Positions 6,267-11,320 of a stretch of DNA of 11,320 nt are shown here, one piece after another. The notes below the pieces were generated by a model, which was not told the origin of the DNA, did no database searches, and saw only the letters and a program-made list of their open reading frames with translations. The position numbers and the translations under genes are program-made. Source of the stretch: Bacteriovoracaceae bacterium (GTDB lineage Bacteria; Bdellovibrionota; UBA1018). The stretch is from the NCBI GenBank assembly GCA_947500275.1, contig CANMSW010000049.1, forward strand, positions 1 to 11,320. Reading direction: 5' to 3'. Position 1 is the stretch's first letter. Each line of letters starts with the position of its first letter.

Positions 6267-8186
6267 TCAGACTTCTTTGAAGTCCGCATCGATTACGTCA
6301 TCGTCCTTTTTCTTCCCGCCTGGAGTGCCTTCACCAGGGCCTGCACCGGTGTCTGCTGCAGTTGCACCAGCTCCAGGAGCAGCATTTTTGTACATCTGCT
6401 CAGCCATTTTGTTCGAAACGCTGGTCAAGCGTTCAGTCGCTGCGCGGAGTTCCTCTGAATTATTCGACTCGAGGTGTTTACGAGCTTCAACGACGGCCCC
6501 TTCAACTTCCGCTTTTACTTCCGCAGAGATCTTGTCGCTGTTTTCTTTAACAGTTTTTTCGATCGAGTAGATCAATCCGTCCAAGGTATTCCGGGCTTCT
6601 ACCGTCTTTTTACGTTCTTCGTCTTCAGCGCGATGTTCATCAGCTTCTTTTTGCATACGCTTGATCTCTTCTTCCGAGAGACCCCCCGAAGCCGTGATGC
6701 GGATCGACTGTTCTTTGCCTGTGCCCAGGTCTTTTGCACTGACGTGAACGATCCCGTTTGCATCGATATCGAAGGTGACTTCGACTTGAGGCATTCCCCG
6801 TGGAGCCGGCGGCAAGCCGACGAGGTCAAAACGTCCTAAGGACTTGTTGTGCTCAGCGAACTCGCGCTCTCCCTGGAGAACGTGAATGGTCACTGCAGAT
6901 TGATTGTCTGCCGCGGTCGAGAAGACTTGCGATTTTTTGGTCGGAATCGTTGTGTTCTTTTCGATGAGTTTCGTCGAAACGCCACCCAAGGTTTCGATCC
7001 CGAGAGAAAGGGGAGTGACATCGAGCAAGAGGACGTCTTTTACATCCCCTCTCAGAACTGCACCTTGAACAGCCGCACCCAATGCGACGACTTCGTCTGG
7101 GTTGACCCCTTTGTGCGGCTCTTTTCCGAAGATTTCTTTCACACGGCGTTGAACGGAAGGCATACGGGTCATTCCGCCGACCAAGATCACTTCATCGATT
7201 TCCGATTTCGAGAAGCCGGAGTCTTTGATGCAAGTTTCGCAAGGTGAAGTCAGCTTCGTGAGGAGTTCCTCTACCAGCGACTCAAGCTTTGCGCGGGACA
7301 AGCGAACATTGAGGTGTTTCGGCCCGCTCGCATCAGCAGTAATGAATGGAAGATTCACTTCGGTTTCTGTGACTGAAGAAAGCTCGTGTTTTGCTTTTTC
7401 AGCAGCTTCTTTCAAGCGTTGAAGAGCCATTTTGTCCTTACGGAGATCAATGGAGCTCTCTTTTTTGAATTCGTCTGCGAGCCAGTCGATGATCTTTTGG
7501 TCGAAGTTACCGCCGCCCAAAAAGGTATCTCCGTTGGTGGCTTTCACTTCGAAGACCCCGTCACCCATTTCGAGAATCGAGATATCGAAAGTTCCGCCGC
7601 CCAGATCGAAAACGGCAACTTTCATTTCTTTGCTTTTTTTATCCAAACCATAGGCAAGCGCTGCAGCAGTCGGTTCGTTGATAATACGCTTAACTTCGAG
7701 GCCCGCAATGCGTCCCGCGTCCTTCGTTGCCTGGCGCTGGGCATCATTGAAGTATGCTGGAACGGTAATGACCGCCTCAGTAACAGCTTCGCCTAAGTAG
7801 TCTTCAGCCGTCTTCTTCATCTTTTGAAGAACCGAAGCTGAAATCTCTTGAGGGGACATTTCCTTATCACCCACACCGATCCAAGCGTCGCCGTTTTTAG
7901 CCTTCACGACTTTGAACGGTGCAATTTTTTGGAACTCGGAAACTTCGCGAGATTCCAATTTGCGCCCAATCAAGCGCTTAGCTTCAAAAATGGTTTTTTC
8001 TGGGTTGGTGACCGCTTGGCGCTTCGCCGCTTGGCCGACAATCTTCTCTCCCGAGGGAGTGAATGCGACGATCGACGGAGTTGTGTTTGCGCCTTCCGCG
8101 TTAGCGATGACTTTTGGATCGCCGCCCTCGAGGACTGCGACGCAGGAGTTGGTGGTTCCAAGGTCAATCCCAATGATCTTACCCAT
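6267..8186 (-). CDS. dnaK: Chaperone protein DnaK (Hsp70)
   Basis: DnaK is the ATP-driven Hsp70 that binds and releases exposed hydrophobic segments of proteins in the cytoplasm. At 639 residues it has the standard bacterial length. The ATPase domain contains IDLGTTNS (7-14), DLGGGTFD (194-201) and ILVGGMTRMPSVQ (334-346). The interdomain linker DVLLLDVTP (384-392) leads into the substrate-binding domain (about 393-505) and the helical lid (505-600). A Gly/Ala-rich tail (602-624) ends in DDDVIDADFKEV, close to the usual conserved C-terminal motif. The ATG at 8186 is preceded by a GGAAAGAGAAG purine-rich site. A sigma-32-type promoter lies in the 112-base gap after grpE, so dnaK can probably be induced separately from grpE. 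Nothing is missing or broken. Confidence 0.99.
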   Translation of the reverse strand: MGKIIGIDLGTTNSCVAVLEGGDPKVIANAEGANTTPSIVAFTPSGEKIVGQAAKRQAVTNPEKTIFEAKRLIGRKLESREVSEFQKIAPFKVVKAKNGDAWIGVGDKEMSPQEISASVLQKMKKTAEDYLGEAVTEAVITVPAYFNDAQRQATKDAGRIAGLEVKRIINEPTAAALAYGLDKKSKEMKVAVFDLGGGTFDISILEMGDGVFEVKATNGDTFLGGGNFDQKIIDWLADEFKKESSIDLRKDKMALQRLKEAAEKAKHELSSVTETEVNLPFITADASGPKHLNVRLSRAKLESLVEELLTKLTSPCETCIKDSGFSKSEIDEVILVGGMTRMPSVQRRVKEIFGKEPHKGVNPDEVVALGAAVQGAVLRGDVKDVLLLDVTPLSLGIETLGGVSTKLIEKNTTIPTKKSQVFSTAADNQSAVTIHVLQGEREFAEHNKSLGRFDLVGLPPAPRGMPQVEVTFDIDANGIVHVSAKDLGTGKEQSIRITASGGLSEEEIKRMQKEADEHRAEDEERKKTVEARNTLDGLIYSIEKTVKENSDKISAEVKAEVEGAVVEARKHLESNNSEELRAATERLTSVSNKMAEQMYKNAAPGAGATAADTGAGPGEGTPGGKKKDDDVIDADFKEV

Positions 8187-8238
8187 AAACTTCTCTTTCC
8201 TTTTGCTAATGGTTGTCCGGTTACAGTTTCAAACTTTA

Positions 8239-8251
8239 GGAGCCGTGCTCC
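8239..8251 (-). other. Small hairpin in the dnaK leader
   Basis: GGAGC, a three-base loop and GCTCC form a five-base-pair stem within the predicted 5' leader of dnaK, just downstream of the sigma-32-like -10 box. It is followed by TAAAG on the minus strand, so it is not a terminator in the dnaK direction. It may protect the 5' end of the message. Confidence 0.3.
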
Positions 8252-8260
8252 CTTTTTCTA

Positions 8261-8288
8261 AAATGGGGCCACTTAACGAAGCGTCAAG
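8261..8288 (-). promoter_or_regulatory. Sigma-32 (RpoH)-type heat-shock promoter for dnaK
   Basis: On the minus strand CTTGAC (8288-8283) and CCCCATTT (8268-8261) are separated by 14 bases. The RpoH consensus is CTTGAA, a spacer of about 13-17, then CCCCATNT, so 13 of the 14 box positions agree, counting the N as a match. Transcription would start near 8254 and give a leader of about 68 bases. The site is in the grpE-dnaK gap, not upstream of grpE. The match and location make it credible; whether this organism has an RpoH of that specificity is not shown in the window. Confidence 0.6.
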
Positions 8289-8298
8289 TCCGGTAGGT

Positions 8299-8856
8299 TC
8301 AGTTCTGAGTTCCGCTACTGATAAGCACTCGAGCTGGCCTTAAAAGCCGGCCGTAGAGGGTATATCCCTTAGAAAGCTCCTTTGAAATCATCCCTTCGGG
8401 GTGATCTGCCGAGGGCTCCTGGCCGACTGCTTCGTGCAAATTTGGATCGAAAGAATTGGCAAGTGAGGTGACTTCCTCGACCCCTTGCTTCTGCATGGCT
8501 GATTTAAACTGGCTGAGGACCATGCGGAGCCCTGACGCAAAGTTGCTGTCCACACCAGCCGGCATGTGCTCGACTGCCCGTTCCAAATTGTCGACGACCT
8601 GGAGGAGATCGCGAGCAACATTCTCCCAGCCGTACTTAATCAAGTCCGAGCGTTCTTTTATGGCTCTTTTCTTCGCATTATCGAACTCAGCGTAGAGGTA
8701 GAGGTACTTATTCTCTTTTTCTTTTACCTGGGCCTCGAGCTCCGCGATCCGCTTTTCGAGGGCCTCTGTGGACGCAGCGGTTCCAGCCGCTCCCTGGGCG
8801 TCGGTCGAGGAGGGGGGGGTCTGAGGGCTCTGGGTGTCGTTCGCCGAGGACGTCAT
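8299..8856 (-). CDS. grpE: Nucleotide exchange factor GrpE
   Basis: GrpE dimers release ADP from DnaK and so reset the chaperone cycle. The 185-residue product has a disordered Ser/Thr/Pro/Ala-rich start (1-30) and a long coiled coil (31-75) with AEFDNAKKRAIKE. The four-helix region follows (VARDLLQVVDNLERAV, 80-95). The C-terminal beta domain holds the signature SFDPNLHEAV (135-144) and GYTLYGRLLRPARVLIS (164-180). The ATG at 8856 has GGAGA nine bases upstream. It is the first chaperone gene of the cluster, 112 bases before dnaK. No hrcA precedes it; the next gene upstream is an M50-like membrane protein 273 bases away. Length and motifs are normal. Confidence 0.97.
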   Translation of the reverse strand: MTSSANDTQSPQTPPSSTDAQGAAGTAASTEALEKRIAELEAQVKEKENKYLYLYAEFDNAKKRAIKERSDLIKYGWENVARDLLQVVDNLERAVEHMPAGVDSNFASGLRMVLSQFKSAMQKQGVEEVTSLANSFDPNLHEAVGQEPSADHPEGMISKELSKGYTLYGRLLRPARVLISSGTQN

Positions 8857-8907
8857 TTTTCGTGCTCTCCAAAAAATCGATTTAAACTGGCCGTCCGGAT
8901 TAAAGGG

Positions 8908-8931
8908 TTATGGGTCCGAATAGCGGTCAAG
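8908..8931 (-). promoter_or_regulatory. Possible second heat-shock-type promoter, upstream of grpE
   Basis: On the minus strand CTTGAC (8931-8926) is followed after ten bases by ACCCATAA (8915-8908). The boxes resemble sigma-32 elements and the CTTGAC repeats the one before dnaK, but the spacer is about four bases shorter than usual and the -10 box is poorer. It may be coincidence. Confidence 0.2.
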
Positions 8932-9001
8932 CACTTGAAATCCCGGAGTTTTTCTACCGTGTGGAGGAACTTTGTCAGGGCCTAGGGTGCTTGTAACGGG
9001 T

Positions 9002-9029
9002 ACTATGGTGATGGGATTCCGCACGTCAA
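9002..9029 (-). promoter_or_regulatory. Candidate sigma-70-type promoter for grpE
   Basis: On the minus strand TTGACG (9029-9024; five of six) and CATAGT (9007-9002; four of six) are 16 bases apart, about 150 bases upstream of grpE. The rest of the 273-base gap shows no clear intrinsic terminator for the gene upstream and no small gene. Confidence 0.28.
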
Positions 9030-9129
9030 TGCCGGATCGCAAGCGTTGGGTGAATTTTTGCTCTTTCGACCTTGCTCACCCGTGCGGCTCTGGGGGCCGG
9101 ATCCGACAGCTTGGGGGTCGCGCAGATTT

Positions 9130-10005
9130 CTAGAAGGCTCCGCTCACGCCTAGGTAGTTGGGGGCAGTAATCGGACGGATCTGAATTTCGGAAGTCGTCA
9201 CGGCCCCATCGAAGGGATGCACGAGGGAGTCGCCTGTTAACCCGTAAACAATGGAGTCGATGGCTGGGATCAAGTTGATGACCGCTCCCGTCGTTAAAGC
9301 CGCACGAAAGATCAGGGCCTGGTCTTCATTGAGCGCAAAAGCCTGGATCGCCTTGGGTATATCATTCTGCGGATTTGACGACCACGCGCTGATGACTCCG
9401 CCATTGATGGACGCGCCGATTTGGAAACTTGCAAATGCCATCCGGGCCAGGCGGCTGTTCGGGAGGGCGTCTGCGAGCCAAAGTGCGGTTCCGACTGTCC
9501 CGAAAGCAAGTCCGGTGACGTTTGGGGCAATATCAATCCATCCCATTTCATTTTGGCTGATGTTCCCGTTCGGATCGGCCCAGTAGGTGGCCGCAAATCG
9601 AACTCCACCCCCTTCCATCACTGTCGGAAGGAATGAAAAGTGAGAGAAATCCCCTCCAGCGGCCTCAACCGCCAAAGCGTGTGCACCTTCATGCAAGACG
9701 ACCCAGATGGCATAAGAGAGGGCTCCTGTGCCGATGCCTACGGCTGCTGCAATTGCCGTTGCTTGCAGGTTCATCCCGCTTGAGGGGCCTGAGGTGAGAG
9801 TCGTATCCAGGACGTGCAGTTCGCCGACCGGCGCAATCTCCGCAGTGTTAGTTCCTGCACTCAGAGCAGGTCCTGTTCGATCGCTGATCGGCGTTCCGAT
9901 TTCAAAGGAAGACTCCGAGCCCCAGGCGGTCGCGAAAGTGGGAAGCTGAAGGGTCAGGAGGAGCCAGGCCTTGTCGGCTCCGGGTTGGAATTGCTTCGTT
10001 TTCAT
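9130..10005 (-). CDS. Putative M50-like intramembrane metalloprotease with HEGAH motif
   Basis: I do not recognise a named family, but the layout is that of a membrane zinc protease. Counting from ATG 10005, the 291-residue protein starts MKTKQ. It then has a hydrophobic stretch (AWLLLTLQLPTFATA), probably a signal peptide, and a polar region to about residue 78. A transmembrane helix (about 81-104) runs directly into HEGAH (105-109), an HExxH zinc site. Further hydrophobic segments lie near 161-178, 190-205 and 233-255. The last contains NLIPAID, which resembles the NxxPxxxxD third-ligand motif of M50 (site-2) proteases, but with Ser instead of Gly after the Asp. An upstream in-frame GTG at 10023 is an alternative start; neither start has a clear Shine-Dalgarno. 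The gene is divergent from the glycosyltransferase. Substrate unknown. Confidence 0.72.
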   Translation of the reverse strand: MKTKQFQPGADKAWLLLTLQLPTFATAWGSESSFEIGTPISDRTGPALSAGTNTAEIAPVGELHVLDTTLTSGPSSGMNLQATAIAAAVGIGTGALSYAIWVVLHEGAHALAVEAAGGDFSHFSFLPTVMEGGGVRFAATYWADPNGNISQNEMGWIDIAPNVTGLAFGTVGTALWLADALPNSRLARMAFASFQIGASINGGVISAWSSNPQNDIPKAIQAFALNEDQALIFRAALTTGAVINLIPAIDSIVYGLTGDSLVHPFDGAVTTSEIQIRPITAPNYLGVSGAF

Positions 10006-10040
10006 GAATGGGGCGCTTAGCACGCCATATCACCCGTTGT

Positions 10041-10122
10041 AAGGGGCCCCTTCATTTTCTGATGGATCGGCAGGATCGGCGGTAACCGGAGGGTTTTCTT
10101 TGGGAAGGTAACTTCCCGCGGG
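10041..10122. promoter_or_regulatory. Palindrome-rich divergent intergenic region
   Basis: Between the divergent M50-like and glycosyltransferase genes lie the 12-base palindrome AAGGGGCCCCTT (10041-10052) and a direct repeat GGATCGGC at 10064-10071 and 10073-10080. There is also a hairpin GGGAAG-GTAA-CTTCCC (10102-10117) overlapping the palindrome CCCGCGGG (10115-10122). A third GGATCGG occurs at 10154-10160. I found no convincing -35/-10 pair for either gene. The palindromes could be operator sites or RNA structures. Confidence 0.3.
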
Positions 10123-10169
10123 GGAGATCGCCCATTGAGGTCGACATTTTTGAGGATCGGAGGGAACGT

Positions 10170-11105
10170 GTGAAAAAGATCAGGAGTGGGCCAAAATTGA
10201 GCGAAAACCAAGGCTTCAGACCAAAGTTAAGTGGCTTTACCTTTTTGAGGAATGCTGTTGAGTTGGGCTACCCTTTTGAGGAGTCCATTCGTTCCATTCT
10301 CCCGATTGTCGATGAGATGGTCGTCGTCGTGGGCTCGAGCAGGGACGACACGCTTGAGCGGGTGCGTAGCCTGCAAGATTCCAAGATTAAAGTTATTGAG
10401 ACGGTCTGGAATGAAAAAATGCAGGAAAAGAGCTTCGTTTATGCCCAGCAGAAAATGATCGCGCAGTATGCTTGCGTAGGAGATTGGGCATTCTACCTCG
10501 AAGCAGATGAAGTTCTTCATGAAGACGATCATGCTGCCATTTTAAAAGCCGTCTCGCTCAATCATGCACGTCTCGAAGTCGAAGCAATCGTTTTTGATTA
10601 CAAGCATTTTTACGGTTCTGCGCAATGGCTTGCGGTAAGTCCCGCTTGGTATCGGCGGGAGTGCCGCATTATTCGGAATACGATCCGAACCTTCGCGCCG
10701 GATGGCCAGTTCTGGGTGGTGATGGATCGAAAACGCCAGGGACGTTATCCGAGGGCTGCGTTGGCTCACGCATCGATCTACCATTACGGACATGCGCGTT
10801 CAGTCAATAAGATGCAGGAAAAAATGAATCAAGTGAGCCGCTATTGGGGGCATGAGCCACCCAAGGTTCAGTACGAAGGGATTCATCCTTCGATGGCGAA
10901 GCCCTTTCTGGGCGCTCACCCGCATTGGATGAAAGAATGGATTTCCAAAGAGTCCGATCCTGCCTTTCAACCCGATATTCATGCGAAGTTAGGGCGACGC
11001 GATCTGCGCCATCGGCTCGTCATGCTCTTGGAGCAACTGTTCGCTCTCGAGCTTGGAAAGAAGAACTATCGGCTGATTCGGGGTACTGAGAGTAAAAGTT
11101 CCTAG
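10170..11105 (+). CDS. Glycosyltransferase family 2-type protein
   Basis: GT2 enzymes transfer sugars from nucleotide-sugar donors, usually onto lipopolysaccharide, capsule or other surface glycans. In this 311-residue protein the N-terminal Rossmann-like half starts at LSGFTFLRNAVELGYPFEES (20-39) and continues with the strand VDEMVVVVGSSRDDT (47-61), the usual GT2 nucleotide-binding layout. LEADE (110-114), after the strand DWAFYL, takes the place of the DxD metal-binding motif. The C-terminal half has aromatic and His-rich segments (YHYGHAR, 204-210; HPHWMKEW, 250-257) and no clear membrane helix. The start is GTG at 10170, with GGAGG six bases upstream. It is the only plus-strand gene and ends within hemW's stop codon. 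Fold and class are likely; acceptor and donor are unknown. Confidence 0.83.
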   Translation: MKKIRSGPKLSENQGFRPKLSGFTFLRNAVELGYPFEESIRSILPIVDEMVVVVGSSRDDTLERVRSLQDSKIKVIETVWNEKMQEKSFVYAQQKMIAQYACVGDWAFYLEADEVLHEDDHAAILKAVSLNHARLEVEAIVFDYKHFYGSAQWLAVSPAWYRRECRIIRNTIRTFAPDGQFWVVMDRKRQGRYPRAALAHASIYHYGHARSVNKMQEKMNQVSRYWGHEPPKVQYEGIHPSMAKPFLGAHPHWMKEWISKESDPAFQPDIHAKLGRRDLRHRLVMLLEQLFALELGKKNYRLIRGTESKSS

Positions 11106-11320
11106 GCGAAAGCGGAGATAATAGACTCAGAGAGTGCGAAGCCTCGTGCTGTAAGTCTGAGATGTGTCGACACCTCGGGATGTGACTCGATATATCCTTT
11201 TTCTGTGAAAAGTTTAGCCCGCGCTCTTCGAAGCGGTGTATCGAGCCAGTCACTTGGGAATCCTTCTGAAAGTCGGAGTGCCAGCATCCACCGCTCGAGA
11301 TTTCTCTGTTCGTCGGTCAG
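11102..11320 (-). CDS. hemW: HemW-like radical SAM protein, C-terminal end (partial, 5' end missing)
   Basis: Only the last 72 residues and the TAG stop are inside the window; the frame stays open to the edge. The segment reads LTDEQRNLERWMLALRLSEG and then a short winged-helix-like region ending LRLTARGFALSESIISAFA. This matches the C-terminal domain of HemN/HemW proteins: an E-rich helix, the LRL-x-EG turn, and a final LRLT-x-G strand-helix. HemW is a radical SAM haem-binding protein formerly called oxygen-independent coproporphyrinogen III oxidase; the iron-sulfur motif would lie outside this window. Other bacteria often keep hemW just upstream of hrcA-grpE-dnaK, which supports the call. 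HemN proper is the alternative and cannot be excluded from this end alone. Confidence 0.75.
   Translation of the reverse strand: MTDEQRNLERWMLALRLSEGFPSDWLDTPLRRARAKLFTEKGYIESHPEVSTHLRLTARGFALSESIISAFA

Noticed and set aside
7386..7796. 136-codon plus-strand frame opposite dnaK
   Set aside because: Antisense shadow of the highly conserved dnaK coding sequence; no independent evidence.
8187..8260. Possible RNA thermometer in the dnaK leader
   Set aside because: Only about four bases (TCCT with AGGA) can cover the Shine-Dalgarno; this is too weak to claim a ROSE- or fourU-type element.
9058..9095. Hairpin-like GGGTGA/TCACCC downstream of the M50-like gene
   Set aside because: Only six base pairs around a loop of more than 20 bases and no U tract, so it cannot be called a terminator.

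Overview
Every gene but one here is on the minus strand, so the biological reading order runs from the right end to the left. The content is chromosomal and mostly housekeeping: a grpE-dnaK-dnaJ chaperone set and a fliD-fliS flagellar set. Between them lies a lipoprotein of the LppC/LpoA (penicillin-binding protein activator) class. A Gram-negative, flagellated bacterium is implied by the lipoprotein, the flagellar cap and a sigma-32-like promoter. The protein style (DnaK/GrpE sequence, an LppC-type protein with a TPR-like N-terminal half) suggests the former Deltaproteobacteria, perhaps Bdellovibrionota. That placement is an impression from the sequence, not a computed result.

Layout from right to left. 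(1) 11320-11102 (-): C-terminal end of a HemW-like radical SAM protein, running off the window. (2) 10170-11105 (+): a GT2-type glycosyltransferase, convergent with hemW; the two stop codons share one CTAG. (3) 10005-9130 (-): a membrane protein with HEGAH and NLIPAID motifs, probably an M50-like intramembrane metalloprotease, divergent from the glycosyltransferase. (4) 8856-4977 (-): grpE, dnaK, dnaJ, ended by a strong intrinsic terminator at 4914-4953. A sigma-32-type promoter lies in the grpE-dnaK gap, and a 13-bp perfect hairpin without a long U tract lies in the dnaK-dnaJ gap. (5) 4598-2430 (-): the LppC/LpoA-like lipoprotein. (6) 2259-1 (-): fliD, fliS and a small helical protein cut by the window edge, a possible FliT-like chaperone.

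How they work together: GrpE, DnaK and DnaJ form one folding machine. Its likely control is positive (sigma-32-like) rather than HrcA/CIRCE, since neither hrcA nor a CIRCE inverted repeat is present. FliD caps the growing flagellar filament and FliS chaperones flagellin; the small gene overlapping their transcription unit probably belongs to the same export job. The lipoprotein likely acts at the outer membrane on cell-wall synthesis and is a separate unit. I see no rRNA, tRNA, CRISPR array, insertion sequence or prophage gene. The least explained items are the M50-like protein, the low-complexity tail on FliS and the small gene after fliS.
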